Shown here piece by piece: positions 36,215 through 48,514 of a stretch of 64,000 nucleotides of DNA. The notes beneath the pieces were generated by a model. It was not told the DNA's origin. It searched no databases and saw only the letters and a program-made list of their open reading frames with translations. Source of the DNA: Oceanisphaera pacifica (GTDB lineage: Bacteria > Pseudomonadota > Gammaproteobacteria > Enterobacterales > Aeromonadaceae); NCBI RefSeq assembly GCF_017498065.1, contig NZ_JAGDFX010000021.1, positions 1-64,000 of the forward strand, read 5' to 3'. The translations under genes were made by a program, and so were the position numbers. Each line of letters starts with the position of its first letter. Within the stretch, counting starts at the first letter, position 1.

Positions 36215-36532
36215 ATGAGTAACCAAGAACAGCATCTTGATGGTGAGCAGTTAAAAGAGGTGGAAAAAATTGCGCTGCAACCGCCTCCTATGTACAAGGT
36301 TATCTTGAATAATGACGATTATACCCCCATGGACTTTGTAGTGGAGGTGTTACAAACCTTTTTTGCTATGGACGAGGACACAGCATCACAGGTGATGATG
36401 GCTGTACATTACCAAGGTAAAGGAATTTGCGGCCTGTTTACTGCAGAAATTGCAGAAACTAAGGTTGCACAAGTAAATAACTATGCTCGACTACATGAGC
36501 ACCCGCTATTATGTAGTATGGAGCAAGCATAA
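36215..36532 (+). CDS. clpS: ATP-dependent Clp protease adaptor ClpS
   Basis: The N-recognin of bacteria: it binds primary N-degrons (Leu, Phe, Trp, Tyr) and hands substrates to ClpAP. It has 105 residues. [20 protein letters not shown] contains the DDYTPM substrate pocket, and [19 protein letters not shown] the ClpA-facing helix. clpA follows after 48 bases. Confidence 0.95.
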   Translation: MSNQEQHLDGEQLKEVEKIALQPPPMYKVILNNDDYTPMDFVVEVLQTFFAMDEDTASQVMMAVHYQGKGICGLFTAEIAETKVAQVNNYARLHEHPLLCSMEQA

Positions 36533-36580
36533 GTTAAGACCCGCCGCAACGGGACACCGAAGTTTTTAGGGGAGGTGCCT

Positions 36581-38836
36581 ATGTTGAACAAAGATCTTGA
36601 GAGCACGCTAAATGAGGCGTTTAACGAAGCTCGCCGTGCTCGCCACGAGTTCATGACGGTGGAGCACCTGCTACTCGCGTTGTTGAATAACCCTGCCGCT
36701 ACAGAAGCACTGGTTGCTTGTGGTGGTGATCTTGAGCAGTTAAGCAAAGAAATTAAACTGTTTATTGAGCAAACCACACCCCTGTTGCCCGCAGGAGATG
36801 ATGAAGCTGAAACTCAGCCTACCTTGGGTTTTCAGCGCGTGCTGCAGCGTGCTGTATTTCATGTACAGTCTTCAGGCAATGCAGAGGTCACCGGCGCTAA
36901 CGTATTAGTGGCCATTTTTAGTGAGCAAGAATCGCAAGCGGCATATTTACTGAAGAAAATCCCAATTAGTCGCTTAGACGTGGTTAACTTTTTGTCTCAT
37001 GGGGTGCGTAAAGACGCCGAGCAAGAAGAGTCTTCAGCTACTCAGCAAGAAGAGAGTGGTGACGAAACCTTACAGGGTCAAACGGAAGGCTTTGTGATCA
37101 ACCTTAATCAAAAGGTGAAAGAAGGCAGTATCGACCCTTTGATTGGTCGCGAGCATGAAGTGAACCGTGCGATTCAAGTGCTGTGCCGTCGTCGTAAGAA
37201 TAATCCCTTATTGGTCGGTGAAGCCGGGGTCGGTAAAACCGCCATTGCTGAGGGCTTGGCATATCGCATTGTGAATGAAGATGTGCCAGAGATAATGGCC
37301 GATAATATTATCTACTCGCTAGATATGGGCGCCTTATTGGCGGGCACCAAATATCGAGGTGACTTTGAAAAACGCTTTAAAGCTTTGCTTAAACAGCTTG
37401 AAAAGCAAAAGGGCGCGATTCTCTTTATTGATGAGATCCACACCATTATAGGTGCCGGTGCAGCCTCTGGCGGTCAGTTAGACGCGGCAAACCTGTTAAA
37501 GCCCATGCTGTCTAGTGGGCAAATTCGCTGTGCTGGCTCAACTACCTACCAAGAATACAGCCAAATTTTTGAGAAAGATCGCGCGCTGGCTCGACGCTTT
37601 CAGAAAATTGATATTGCAGAGCCCTCAGTGGCCGAGACCGCTAAAATATTAATGGGTCTTAAAAGCCGGTATGAAGCTCACCACGATGTGCGCTATACCG
37701 CACCGGCTATTAAGGCCGCTGCTGAATTGTCTGCTAAATACATTAATGACCGTCAGTTGCCAGATAAAGCCATTGATGTGATTGATGAGGCTGGCGCAAA
37801 AATTCGTATGATGCCGCCTTCTAAGCGCAAAAAAACTATAGGGGTCGGGGATATTGAAGCCATTATCTCTAAAATTGCGCGCATTCCAGAGAAATCCGTG
37901 TCTAGCTCAGATAAAGATGCGCTTAAAACTATGGAATCTAAGCTAAAAATGGTGGTGTTCGGTCAAGATAAATCCATTGAAGTGTTAACCGATGCCATTC
38001 GTTTAAGCCGCTCTGGTTTGGGCAACGAAAACCGACCTATTGGCTCTTTCTTGTTTGCCGGCCCCACAGGGGTAGGTAAAACCGAGGTCACTCAGCAATT
38101 AGCGCGGGTACTGGGCATAGAGCTGGTGCGTTTTGATATGTCTGAGTATATGGAGTCTCATACGGTATCGCGCTTAATTGGTGCACCACCTGGCTATGTG
38201 GGGTTCGATCAAGGCGGTTTGCTAACCGATGCTGTTATTAAACAGCCTCATTGTGTGGTGCTATTGGATGAAATAGAAAAAGCGCACCCAGATGTGTTTA
38301 ATTTGTTATTACAGGTGATGGATAACGGTACCCTCACCGATAACAATGGGCGCAAGGCGGATTTTCGTAACGTGATTTTAGTGATGACCACCAATGCTGG
38401 GGTGCAAGAAACAGTACGCCAGTCGATTGGTTTTCAGCAACAAGATCATAGCCCAGACGCCATGGTTGAAATTAACCGGACCTTTTCACCTGAGTTTCGC
38501 AACCGTTTAGACCATATTATTTGGTTTAATAACTTAGAGATGGAGGTGATCCATCGTGTGGTAGATAAGTTTATTGCGGAGTTGCAAGCGCAGTTAGATG
38601 CGAAAGGCGTGTCAATGGAGGTCAGTGAGCCAGCTCGGCATTGGTTAGCTGAACAAGGCTATGATAAATCGATGGGCGCGCGCCCTATGGGCCGAGTAAT
38701 TCAAGAGCAGCTGAAAAAGCCGCTGGCCAACGAGTTGTTATTTGGTGAGTTGGTAAGTGGTGGCTCGGTTAAGGTGACATTAAAAGCAGACAAGCTGCAT
38801 TTTGATTATCAGTCAGAAGCCTCGTTAGCGCACTAA
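36581..38836 (+). CDS. clpA: ATP-dependent Clp protease ATP-binding subunit ClpA
   Basis: The AAA+ unfoldase partner of ClpP. The 751 residues comprise an N-domain ([14 protein letters not shown], about 1-140) that binds ClpS, D1 with Walker [15 protein letters not shown], and D2 with Walker [13 protein letters not shown] and [12 protein letters not shown]. The ClpP-contacting loop of the IGF/IGL type is represented by the RQSIGFQQQ segment near 618. ATG 36581, with GGAGG upstream, matches the family start better than the GTG at 36575. It is probably cotranscribed with clpS. Confidence 0.96.
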   Translation: MLNKDLESTLNEAFNEARRARHEFMTVEHLLLALLNNPAATEALVACGGDLEQLSKEIKLFIEQTTPLLPAGDDEAETQPTLGFQRVLQRAVFHVQSSGNAEVTGANVLVAIFSEQESQAAYLLKKIPISRLDVVNFLSHGVRKDAEQEESSATQQEESGDETLQGQTEGFVINLNQKVKEGSIDPLIGREHEVNRAIQVLCRRRKNNPLLVGEAGVGKTAIAEGLAYRIVNEDVPEIMADNIIYSLDMGALLAGTKYRGDFEKRFKALLKQLEKQKGAILFIDEIHTIIGAGAASGGQLDAANLLKPMLSSGQIRCAGSTTYQEYSQIFEKDRALARRFQKIDIAEPSVAETAKILMGLKSRYEAHHDVRYTAPAIKAAAELSAKYINDRQLPDKAIDVIDEAGAKIRMMPPSKRKKTIGVGDIEAIISKIARIPEKSVSSSDKDALKTMESKLKMVVFGQDKSIEVLTDAIRLSRSGLGNENRPIGSFLFAGPTGVGKTEVTQQLARVLGIELVRFDMSEYMESHTVSRLIGAPPGYVGFDQGGLLTDAVIKQPHCVVLLDEIEKAHPDVFNLLLQVMDNGTLTDNNGRKADFRNVILVMTTNAGVQETVRQSIGFQQQDHSPDAMVEINRTFSPEFRNRLDHIIWFNNLEMEVIHRVVDKFIAELQAQLDAKGVSMEVSEPARHWLAEQGYDKSMGARPMGRVIQEQLKKPLANELLFGELVSGGSVKVTLKADKLHFDYQSEASLAH

Positions 38837-38863
38837 TAGCGTGTTAATCAATCATTAATAACT

Positions 38864-38894
38864 TGCCCGGCTTGTAATCAAGCTGGGCATTTTT
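38864..38894 (+). terminator. Terminator of clpA
   Basis: An 11-bp stem (TGCCCGGCTTG with CAAGCTGGGCA, one mismatch or wobble), a TAAT loop and five Ts lie 27 bases after the clpA stop. Confidence 0.85.
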
Positions 38895-38906
38895 ATGTCT
38901 GAAATA

Positions 38907-39511
38907 TAGCGCCGAGCGCCCGGCGCCCCTTCGGGGAGCTATCAGCGGTCAGTTAAATCAAAATAAGGCTATACGCCTAACGCTGTACGTCATACGTTAA
39001 AGAAGGCACCGGTTTGGCTTTTTCGTATAGCGGTCGGCGTAACGCGTACTAAACACCCGTGTGTAGGAGCGAATTCATTAGACCAAAAGAGCGCGGTACG
39101 TTTTACGCTGACCGCCTTACGTCAAAGCCCCCCCAGACTGACTGGTCTTTGGTGCTTGGCGCCGGGCGCTACCCTTTTTGTGCGAATAAATTCGCCCCTA
39201 CGAAAAGCCAGAGCGACGTCCTTTGGTCATTGCGAGGAGTGCAACGACGCGGCAATCCATCTAACAAGCAGCCGTACGCTTTACGCTGAGCGCCTGACGA
39301 AAAAAACAAAATCGTAGTTTTTCTTTAACGTAAAGTGGTCAGCGTTAGATGTAGCGCTTTCTTTCGAAATGGATTGCCGCGCTACGCTCGCAAAGACGAA
39401 ATAAGGGCCGCATAACAATGTAGTACAAAACCTTGACGCCCAACAGAGTATCTACAAAAGATAAGAGCAGAAAACACGGGTTGTTCGTACCGCGTACGGC
39501 TGTTTAAAAGC
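38907..39511. repeat. Repeat block 9, left part (clpA-infA island)
   Basis: This is repeat DNA without genes. Heptads run unbroken from 38909 to about 39000: GCGCCGA-type, TTCGGGG, AGCTATC-type, then TACGCCT-type units. A 71-bp module at 38978-39048 recurs at 39857-39927 with one mismatch. GCNNNNC heptads recur at about 39148-39175. A dyad module is at 39226-39259 and a dyad half at 39370-39397. The frames 39059-39289 and 39595-39801 translate repeat DNA. Confidence 0.85.
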
Positions 39512-39851
39512 CCTTCGGGGAGCTATCAGCGGTCAGCTTTCAGCTGTCAGTTAAAGAAAAAGCCTTTCTGCTTCACAGAATCCACAGCTAAAGCGTGGAA
39601 CTACAGAAAACCCAGAGGGTCATTGCGAGGTACGAAGCAATCCAGGAATGTAAAGCAGGGAGCGGTGATGAGGGATTCGTGATTAGAACACCGCGCTTGT
39701 CTGTCAGTTACTATTCCCTATTCCCTATTCCCTATTCCCTATTCACCTATCCCTTGTCCCCTGTTAAATGGATTGCCGCGTCGCTACACTCCTCGCAATG
39801 ACGGCCCCTCTATTCCCTACTCACCAATCCCTAATCACCTGATTAAGCTAT
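39511..39851 (-). repeat. Long inverted repeat, right copy (about 340 bp)
   Basis: Reverse-complement partner of 30020-30338. It carries eight heptads at 39711-39766, four of them exactly CTATTCC in tandem and then a CTATTCA variant, where the left copy is shorter; a second group (CTATTCC, CTACTCA, CCAATCC, CTAATCA) at 39810-39837; and two dyad modules (39619-39645, 39769-39802). Confidence 0.88.
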
Positions 39852-39856
39852 ACGTC

Positions 39857-39927
39857 TAACGCTGTACGTCATACGTTAAAGAAGGCACCGGTTTGGCTTT
39901 TTCGTATAGCGCTCGGCGTAACGCGTA
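39857..39927. repeat. 71-bp module, second copy
   Basis: Matches 38978-39048 over the whole length with one visible mismatch (GCGCTCGG for GCGGTCGG). It keeps the same 7-base phase (AACGCTG, TACGTCA and so on). Confidence 0.85.
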
Positions 39928-39963
39928 TGGCGGTCTGAAGACAGCGCTCTATTTAACGAAAAG

Positions 39964-40016
39964 CACCCAGCAAAAAAGAGCAATGGCGGTTGCTATTGCT
40001 GCTTTTTTGCTGGGTG
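39964..40016 (-). terminator. Large terminator hairpin downstream of infA
   Basis: CACCCAGCAAAAAAG at 39964-39978 pairs perfectly with 40002-40016, with a second stem AGCA/TGCT in the loop. In the infA direction the second half supplies a T-run inside the stem, so it could work as a terminator or a strong RNA-stabilising structure. Confidence 0.75.
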
Positions 40017-40029
40017 ACTGGCGTGCGTA

Positions 40030-40260
<231 letters not shown>

Positions 40261-40343
40261 TTAGCGCAGGCAATAAAAGCGGCAGCGATCATGCCGTATT
40301 TCGCCTTAAGTGTAAAGTTTTGCCCAGTTTATCATCGCCTTTT

Positions 40344-41036
40344 TCATTGCCAATGCTTAGCGATAAATCGTTGGTGAGGGCGGAAGTGTTGTTTATAGTT
40401 CATTTTTTGGCATTCATCTACCTGATATCCAAGATAAAGCCATTTTTTGTTTTGTTCTTTGGCCATGATCACTTGGCTCAAAATGGCAAAAGTCCCCAAT
40501 GAACGATCAGCCAGTGTGGGTTCGTAGAAGGTATACATGGCACTTAAAGATTGTTCAAGCGCATCTGTAACGGCTACTCCAATGAGTTGTTGTTCGAGCC
40601 AAAACTCAATAAAAAGAGCGGGTAACCAAGGGCAGATTAAAAAATGATCGTATTGCTCGCGATTTGCCGGATACATGCTGCCGTCTTGATGGCGCTGATT
40701 AATATAACGACGGTATAACTCAAAGTATGCGGGCTTTTTTTGATGACTCTGAGTGATCTGTATATCTCGATTAAGTCGTAATATGCGTTTTTGGCTACGG
40801 CTTGGGGTAAAAGCGGCCACGTCGACGCGCAAAGACTGACAGGCGCTACAGCCTTGGCAATGGGGGCGGTAAATATCGCCACCGCTGCGACGAAAGCCTG
40901 CACTCAGTAACTCTTCATATCCTTGTGGAGTGAGCCGATCTTTATCGAGCAAAACAAGTAATTGCTCTTGCTGCCCCCTTAGGTAGCTGCAGTTATGCTT
41001 AGGCGTTAGACCCACGTTAAGATTTACTTCTCGCAT
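40344..41036 (-). CDS. bpt: Aspartate/glutamate leucyl-tRNA-protein transferase Bpt
   Basis: Transfers Leu from Leu-tRNA to N-terminal Asp or Glu, turning these secondary destabilising residues into ClpS targets. 230 residues. The N-terminal cysteine cluster is HCQGCSACQ, with an earlier Cys in HNCSYL, and GVAVTDALEQSLSAMYTFYEP belongs to the GNAT-like transferase core. The start overlaps the aat end by 13 bases. With aat, clpS and clpA it completes the N-degron pathway in 6 kb. Confidence 0.94.
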   Translation of the reverse strand: MREVNLNVGLTPKHNCSYLRGQQEQLLVLLDKDRLTPQGYEELLSAGFRRSGGDIYRPHCQGCSACQSLRVDVAAFTPSRSQKRILRLNRDIQITQSHQKKPAYFELYRRYINQRHQDGSMYPANREQYDHFLICPWLPALFIEFWLEQQLIGVAVTDALEQSLSAMYTFYEPTLADRSLGTFAILSQVIMAKEQNKKWLYLGYQVDECQKMNYKQHFRPHQRFIAKHWQ

Positions 41037-41728
41037 AATATTAATTCACCTGGTTGCCAGCACTTGGGGGTAAGCTGCTCTTGTTGGCATTGTTTAAGTG
41101 TATACAGAAAACGCGTACGGGGCCATGTGGTAACGCCTAGGCTCATTAAGTGCGGATTCGGTAACTGACAATCAATTAATTGGCCACCAACGCGCTTAAA
41201 ATGCTGGCATAGAGCGAGCATAGCAAGCTTAGAGCCGTTATCTACTTGATGAAACATAGACTCACCGCAAAATATGCTGCCTAAATTAATACCATATAAG
41301 CCGGCCACTAAGCGCTCTTCTTGCCAAACTTCCACCGAGTGAGCATGACCTTGCTGGTGCAATTGGCAATAGGCTTGTTCAATCTCTTGGGTAATCCAGG
41401 TGCCTTCTTTGTACTCTCTTAACGAGCGACAAGCATGAATAACCTGCTCAAAGGCGGTATTAATGGTGACTTGATAGCGGTTTTGCCGAGCTAGTTTTGC
41501 CAAACTGCGGCTAACGTGTAGCTTATCTGGCTCAATAACAGCACGGGGGTTAGGCGACCACCATAGTATGGGTTGATCTTGCTCAAACCAGGGAAATATC
41601 CCCATTTGATAAGCTAGCAGTAATCGCTGTGGGCTTAAGTCGCCCCCCACGGCCAATAAGCCTTCTGGGTCTTGTAATGCTTTAGCGGGCGGCGGAAACC
41701 TGAGTGTATGATCAAGTAAGGTCAGCAT
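41024..41728 (-). CDS. aat: Leucyl/phenylalanyl-tRNA-protein transferase Aat
   Basis: Attaches Leu or Phe to proteins with N-terminal Lys or Arg, marking them for ClpS-ClpAP. 234 residues, family length. Motifs include FPPPAKALQDPEGLLAVGGD, YQMGIFPWFEQDQPILWWSP and GESMFHQVDNGSKLAM. It forms an overlapping pair with bpt. Confidence 0.95.
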   Translation of the reverse strand: MLTLLDHTLRFPPPAKALQDPEGLLAVGGDLSPQRLLLAYQMGIFPWFEQDQPILWWSPNPRAVIEPDKLHVSRSLAKLARQNRYQVTINTAFEQVIHACRSLREYKEGTWITQEIEQAYCQLHQQGHAHSVEVWQEERLVAGLYGINLGSIFCGESMFHQVDNGSKLAMLALCQHFKRVGGQLIDCQLPNPHLMSLGVTTWPRTRFLYTLKQCQQEQLTPKCWQPGELILCEK

Positions 41729-41861
41729 AATCAGTTATATCGCCCTTTTCGTTTCACTAGACTACTAGACTAAAGGTGAATATTAACATTGATTGAATGA
41801 ATAATTAATCAGCATATAATCAAAGAGATAATAAACAGTATTATAAATATGGGAGAGGAAG

Positions 41862-43592
41862 ATGCCACATCGAGCGCACTTGTTCTCGTTGCGTATTGGT
41901 TATGCGCTGCGGGAGAGTTGCTTTAAAGAGCGTTACGGCCGCCAACGGTTAATAAAAGATGTGCTGGCGGGGATCACGGTTGGCATTATCGCTATTCCTC
42001 TTGCTATGGCGTTGGCGATTGCCAGCGGCGTGGCGCCACAATATGGCTTATATACCGCCATTATTGGTGGTTTTATTATTGCCCTTACTGGGGGCTCTCG
42101 CTTTAGTATTTCAGGGCCCACCGCAGCTTTTGTGGTGATTTTATATCCTATTGCTCAGCAATATGGTTTGGGGGGTCTGTTACTCGCAAGCGTTATGTCG
42201 GGAATATTGCTAATTGGTATGGCCTTAGTACGCTTGGGGCGCTTAATTGAATATATTCCCGAGTCGGTTACCTTAGGTTTTACTGGTGGTATTGGGGTGG
42301 TGATTGCCACCTTACAAATTAAAGATTTTTTAGGGTTAGAGTTAACCCATCTGCCCGAGCATTATGTGGGCAAAGTCGCGGCGCTGGCGAGTGCTGTGCC
42401 TGATCTTTACTGGCCAAGTGTGCTGATTGCCTTATTAACCTTAGCCATTATGCTGAGTTGGCCTAAATTAAAGACGGGAGTGCCTGCGCATTTACCGGCA
42501 GTATTAATAGCCAGTACCCTTACTTGGTTACTGAATGCTCAAGGCACAGATATTGCCACCATTAGCAGTCAGTTTAGCTATTTATTACCCGATGGCAGCA
42601 CAGGCCAAGGCATACCACCTGTGTTACCCGAGTGGGTATGGCCTTGGCTACAGCCTGGCCCTAATGGGGGGGAACTGACGCTGGACTGGTCATTGTTTAG
42701 CGCTTTATTGCCGGCGGCCTTTGCCATTGCCATGCTGGGTGCCATTGAGTCTTTATTATGTGCTGTGGTGCTGGATGGCATGACGGGGAAACGTCACAGT
42801 GCCAATAGTGAGTTATTAGGCCAAGGTATTGGTAATATTATTACGCCATTTTTTGGTGGTATTACTGCTACCGCCGCAATTGCCCGCTCGGCTGCTAACG
42901 TAAAAGCAGGGGCCGAGTCGCCGGTATCAGGCATGGTGCATGCGCTGGTTGTGTTGGCCGCCTTAGTTTTGCTGGCGCCATTATTGGCTTATTTGCCCAT
43001 GCCCGCTATGGCGGCATTATTAATGGTTGTCGCTTGGAATATGAGTGAAGCCCATAAGGCGGTGAAGTTACTTAAAACCGCTCCTGTGGGGGATATACTG
43101 GTATTTTTAACCTGTTTCTCGCTGACTATTTTATTTGATATGGTGCTGGCCATTACCACGGGGATTTTAGTGGCGGCAGTGTTATTTGTACGTGATATTG
43201 CAGAAATGACAAAAGTTTCTGATATATCAGGCAGTCAACGATTACAAAGTACGCCTCTGCCTAAAGGCTGGTCGGTGTTTAAAATTAATGGACCTTTGTT
43301 TTTTGCTGCCGCCGATCGGGCATTTAGTGAATTATCGAGTTGGTGTAAGCAGCAAGAAGGGGTGATTTTATATATGGATGCCGTGTCTATTTTGGATGCG
43401 GGGGGGCAGTCGGCATTAAGCCGCTTTATCGAGCAGTGCCAGCAAAAAAACATAGAGGTGGTAGTGGCAGATTTACAACTTCAGCCGCAGAGAACCTTGG
43501 CTCGTGCCAATATGGCCCCGATTGACAATGAGCTCTCGTTTTATCCGACGCTACAAGCGGCATTAGAGCAAGTGAGCAGTCGCGCACGCTAG
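41862..43592 (+). CDS. SulP-family anion transporter with STAS domain
   Basis: An inner-membrane SLC26/SulP transporter of 576 residues, probably for bicarbonate, sulfate or a dicarboxylate. About 14 membrane spans follow the DVLAGITVGIIAIPLAMALA signature; QYGLYTAIIGG and ISGPTAAFVVIL line the substrate site. The cytoplasmic C-terminal STAS domain is about 440-565 (FKINGPLFFAAADRAFSE, ILYMDAVSILDAGG). No carbonic anhydrase gene lies beside it, so substrate is open. GGGAGAGG precedes the ATG. Confidence 0.9.
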   Translation: MPHRAHLFSLRIGYALRESCFKERYGRQRLIKDVLAGITVGIIAIPLAMALAIASGVAPQYGLYTAIIGGFIIALTGGSRFSISGPTAAFVVILYPIAQQYGLGGLLLASVMSGILLIGMALVRLGRLIEYIPESVTLGFTGGIGVVIATLQIKDFLGLELTHLPEHYVGKVAALASAVPDLYWPSVLIALLTLAIMLSWPKLKTGVPAHLPAVLIASTLTWLLNAQGTDIATISSQFSYLLPDGSTGQGIPPVLPEWVWPWLQPGPNGGELTLDWSLFSALLPAAFAIAMLGAIESLLCAVVLDGMTGKRHSANSELLGQGIGNIITPFFGGITATAAIARSAANVKAGAESPVSGMVHALVVLAALVLLAPLLAYLPMPAMAALLMVVAWNMSEAHKAVKLLKTAPVGDILVFLTCFSLTILFDMVLAITTGILVAAVLFVRDIAEMTKVSDISGSQRLQSTPLPKGWSVFKINGPLFFAAADRAFSELSSWCKQQEGVILYMDAVSILDAGGQSALSRFIEQCQQKNIEVVVADLQLQPQRTLARANMAPIDNELSFYPTLQAALEQVSSRAR

Positions 43593-43652
43593 GCGCTACA
43601 TAGCTGCGAAGATTGTCGGTGTGGGCGAGTCTATGGTTGCCAGTTAGATAAA

Positions 43653-43683
43653 AAAACGGCGCTGTTTTGAACAGCGCCGTTTT
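43653..43683. terminator. Bidirectional terminator between SulP gene and trxB
   Basis: A 13-bp stem (AAACGGCGCTGTT with AACAGCGCCGTTT) has a 3-base loop, an A-run on the left and a T-run on the right, between convergent genes. Confidence 0.9.
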
Positions 43684-43699
43684 ACTGCTCGTTTTCAGC

Positions 43700-45186
<1,487 letters not shown>

Positions 45187-45702
45187 ATGAGTCAAAGGAT
45201 GGATGAAGTGTTGGATATGAATAGCAGACCAAGCAAAGACCTAGATCGAATTGATCGTAATATACTCAATGAATTGCAGCAAGACGGCCGAGTTTCCAAC
45301 GTAGAGTTATCAAAGCGGGTGGGACTGAGTCCGACTCCTTGCTTAGAGCGGGTACGTCGCTTAGAGCGCCAAGGGTATATTGAAGGCTATACTGCTATTC
45401 TTAACCCTCAGTTTTTGGATGCATCACTGCTGGTATTTGTTGAGATTACGCTCAATCGCGGTACCCCAGATGTATTTGATGAGTTTAATGATGCGGTGCA
45501 ACAACTAGAAGAAATTCAAGAGTGCCATTTAGTGTCAGGTGATTTCGACTATTTGCTAAAAACGCGGGTGGCCGATATGTCCGCTTATCGTAAGCTGCTT
45601 GGCGAAACCTTATTACGCCTACCGGGTGTGAATGACACTCGTACTTACGTGGTTATGGAAGAGGTGAAGCAGAGCAATCGTCTGGTAATAAATACCCGTT
45701 AG
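45187..45702 (+). CDS. lrp: Leucine-responsive regulatory protein Lrp
   Basis: Global regulator of amino-acid metabolism. An N-terminal helix-turn-helix (NVELSKRVGLSPTPCLERVR) is followed by the RAM/AsnC ligand domain (LVFVEITLNRG, VSGDFDYLLKTRVADM). The core is almost the E. coli sequence. From ATG 45187 the protein has 171 residues; a later ATG at 45217 would give a length nearer the usual 164. No ribosome site decides between them. Confidence 0.94.
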   Translation: MSQRMDEVLDMNSRPSKDLDRIDRNILNELQQDGRVSNVELSKRVGLSPTPCLERVRRLERQGYIEGYTAILNPQFLDASLLVFVEITLNRGTPDVFDEFNDAVQQLEEIQECHLVSGDFDYLLKTRVADMSAYRKLLGETLLRLPGVNDTRTYVVMEEVKQSNRLVINTR

Positions 45703-45767
45703 GCTGTGCTAATGGCTCCGGCTCTGGTATTTTTATACTGAGCGTGAGTACCTTATTCTTATTTTAG

Positions 45768-45792
45768 CGAGCGGCTCCGGCCGCTCGTTTGT
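45768..45792 (+). terminator. Terminator of lrp
   Basis: An 8-bp GC-rich stem (CGAGCGGC with GCCGCTCG) has a TCCG loop followed by TTTGTCGTTT, 65 bases after the stop codon. Confidence 0.7.
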
Positions 45793-45898
45793 CGTTTGAG
45801 TCTTAGGCGACTTCTTTTGTCGCAGTTTAGGCGCTGCTATGTATTCATGGCTACAAATATTATTACATCACTTCATTTAATAAGTAAGGAGCGGGCGT

Positions 45899-48514
45899 TT
45901 GGCGGAGAAAAAGCTGTTTACTCCCATGTCTGGTTTACAGCGTCTGTTTGAAGCCGGACTGATCACCATTATTTTGGTGGCCGTGTTTATGATGCTGTCA
46001 TTGGTGTCTTATCACCCCTCAGATCCGGGCTGGTCACAAACTGCGTGGGGAGGCGACATTCGCAATGCTGCCGGGCCTGCAGGCGCTTGGCTGGCAGACA
46101 TTTTACTGTTTGTGTTTGGCTTTTCTGCTTATTTAATGCCGTTATTAATGGTGTTAGTCGGCTGGGGGGCCTTGTGGCGGCCACGTGCCTTAAATGATAT
46201 TTGTTACCTAACGCTAAGCCTGCGCATTATTGGCTTTTTAATGCTATTGCTGAGCTTACAAGGGCTCGCCAGCATGAATGTGGGGAACATTTATTATTTC
46301 TCATCCGGTGGCCTTATCGGTGACATGCTGGTTTCTGCTCTAGAGCCGATAGTGGGTACGTTAGGCAGTACACTTCTATTATTGTGTGCCTTTGCCACCG
46401 GTGTCACCTTTATGACTGGCTGGTCTTGGTTATTGATAGTGGAGCGCTTAGGAGCGGGGGCGTTAACTGCCCCTAGCTGGATTGGCAGCTTGCCTCAACG
46501 TCTTGCTAACTGGCAGATGAAGACGTTCTCGCCTAATGAACAAGAGCGAGCTCCTGCATTAGCCAGTGCGAACACTCAACAAGCACAAGCAGCAGAAACA
46601 GACGTACCTGAAACTGGATTCTCGGGCTGGCGTCGATTTAAAGACCGTTTAACTCGGTCCAATGATGATGAGCCTGTGGCTGCCCTTGGGTCCAATGCCT
46701 CCACCTTGAGTGAGGAAGAAGACCCCTTATTAGCCCCACTGCCAGAGCAAAGTGAGCAAAGACCTAAATTACAAAAGAAACAACCGCCTCCTCGCAAGGC
46801 TGCTCCTGCACGTAAAGAGCCAACAATAGGAGCAGTAGAGGAGGCTGATGCCCCCATCACCAGCATCGATGATGCTAATGACTGGGCAATGGGTGAAGCA
46901 GAAGAGGATCTTGATTTGCCTTGGTTGAAAGAAGACGCTGAGGAGGCCAATACCTCGACTGCTGCGCCACAAGCCCCAGCGCCGGCTCGGCCCGCGCCTC
47001 GTAAAGGTCAGCTATTACCTATGCCTTCAGTTGAGTTATTAGACCCACCTAAGCCGCGCCAACATACGGTTAGTGAAGAAGAGTTAGACCGTATTGCCCG
47101 TTTAGTGGAAGCCAAATTAGCTGATTATAATGTGCAAGCTAATGTGGTGGGTGTGTATCCGGGGCCGGTGATCACCCGCTTTGAGCTAGATCTAGCACCG
47201 GGTATTAAAGTGAGCAAAATCAGCCGACTCGATCGTGACTTAGCCCGCTCTTTATCGGCCATTAGTGTACGCGTGGTTGAGGTGATCCCAGGTAAGCCCT
47301 ACATTGGCTTAGAGCTGCCTAATACTCGCCGCGATACGGTATATTTGCGTGAAGTGATGGACAGCCCAGCCTTTGAAGAGAGTAAGCATCCGCTTACGAT
47401 GGTGTTGGGGCAAGACATTGCTGGTGAGCCTGTGATTGTAAATTTGGGCAAAATGCCTCACGTATTAGTGGCGGGTACCACGGGCTCGGGTAAATCAGTG
47501 GGCGTGAACGTGATGATCTTGTCCATGCTGTATAAGGCGACACCTGAAGAAGTGCGCTTTATTATGATTGACCCGAAAATGCTGGAATTATCGGTATATG
47601 AGGGTATTCCGCACTTGCTGACTGAAGTAGTGACCGACATGAAAGATGCCGCTAATGCCCTGCGCTGGTGTGTTGGCGAAATGGAGCGGCGTTATAAGTT
47701 ATTGTCTGCGGTGGGGGTGCGTAACCTGCAAGGCTATAACACCAAAATACAGGAAGCCATGGATGCCGGTGACCCAATACGCGATCCGCTGTGGGACCCT
47801 ACTCAGTCAATGGATACCGCGCCACCTGCGTTAGAAAAACTGCCGAATATTGTGGTGGTGATTGATGAATTTGCCGATATGATGATGATTGTGGGTAAAA
47901 AAGTTGAAGAGCTGATTGCGCGTATTGCACAAAAAGCCCGAGCAGCAGGTATTCACCTTATTTTGGCCACGCAACGCCCGTCGGTAGATGTGATTACCGG
48001 CTTAATTAAAGCCAATATTCCCACTCGTATGTCGTTTCAGGTCTCCAGTAAAATTGACTCTCGCACCATTTTAGACCAACAAGGGGCCGAGTCACTACTG
48101 GGGATGGGGGACATGTTATATGTGCCCGCTGGCGAAAGTGCGCCCACTCGAGTACACGGGGCTTTTGTTGATGATCATGAAGTACACAAAGTAGTGGCAG
48201 CTTGGAAAGAGCGCGGCGAGCCCGATTATATCGAAGATATACTCAGTGGCGATGTAGGCGCCGAGGGGCTGTTACCCGGCGAGGTCCCTGAAGGCGGCGA
48301 CCAAGAAAATGACGCTTTATACGATGAAGCGGTCGCTTTTGTCGTAGAGACGCGTCGAGGCTCTATCTCTGGGGTGCAACGTCAGCTTAAAGTAGGGTAC
48401 AACCGCGCCGCTCGACTTATAGAGCAAATGGAAAGACAAGGCATTGTCAGTGAGCCAATGGGCAGCGGCCAACGTGAAGTCTTAGCACCTCCACCCGTTA
48501 GGGAGCGAAATTAA
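45899..48514 (+). CDS. ftsK: DNA translocase FtsK
   Basis: Septal DNA pump that coordinates chromosome dimer resolution with division. At 871 residues it has the short linker form (E. coli 1329). Four N-terminal membrane helices (about 18-185) precede a Pro/Glu/Ala-rich linker to about 385. The alpha-beta motor has Walker [15 protein letters not shown] and Walker [14 protein letters not shown], and the C-terminal gamma winged helix (about 805-865; [19 protein letters not shown]) reads KOPS. The start is TTG 45899: AAGGAG lies 7 bases upstream and no closer ATG exists. lolA follows without a gap. Confidence 0.95.
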   Translation: MAEKKLFTPMSGLQRLFEAGLITIILVAVFMMLSLVSYHPSDPGWSQTAWGGDIRNAAGPAGAWLADILLFVFGFSAYLMPLLMVLVGWGALWRPRALNDICYLTLSLRIIGFLMLLLSLQGLASMNVGNIYYFSSGGLIGDMLVSALEPIVGTLGSTLLLLCAFATGVTFMTGWSWLLIVERLGAGALTAPSWIGSLPQRLANWQMKTFSPNEQERAPALASANTQQAQAAETDVPETGFSGWRRFKDRLTRSNDDEPVAALGSNASTLSEEEDPLLAPLPEQSEQRPKLQKKQPPPRKAAPARKEPTIGAVEEADAPITSIDDANDWAMGEAEEDLDLPWLKEDAEEANTSTAAPQAPAPARPAPRKGQLLPMPSVELLDPPKPRQHTVSEEELDRIARLVEAKLADYNVQANVVGVYPGPVITRFELDLAPGIKVSKISRLDRDLARSLSAISVRVVEVIPGKPYIGLELPNTRRDTVYLREVMDSPAFEESKHPLTMVLGQDIAGEPVIVNLGKMPHVLVAGTTGSGKSVGVNVMILSMLYKATPEEVRFIMIDPKMLELSVYEGIPHLLTEVVTDMKDAANALRWCVGEMERRYKLLSAVGVRNLQGYNTKIQEAMDAGDPIRDPLWDPTQSMDTAPPALEKLPNIVVVIDEFADMMMIVGKKVEELIARIAQKARAAGIHLILATQRPSVDVITGLIKANIPTRMSFQVSSKIDSRTILDQQGAESLLGMGDMLYVPAGESAPTRVHGAFVDDHEVHKVVAAWKERGEPDYIEDILSGDVGAEGLLPGEVPEGGDQENDALYDEAVAFVVETRRGSISGVQRQLKVGYNRAARLIEQMERQGIVSEPMGSGQREVLAPPPVRERN

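Noticed and set aside
39059-39801. Open frames in the clpA-infA gap
   Set aside because: Both run through dyad modules and heptads and share no protein family.
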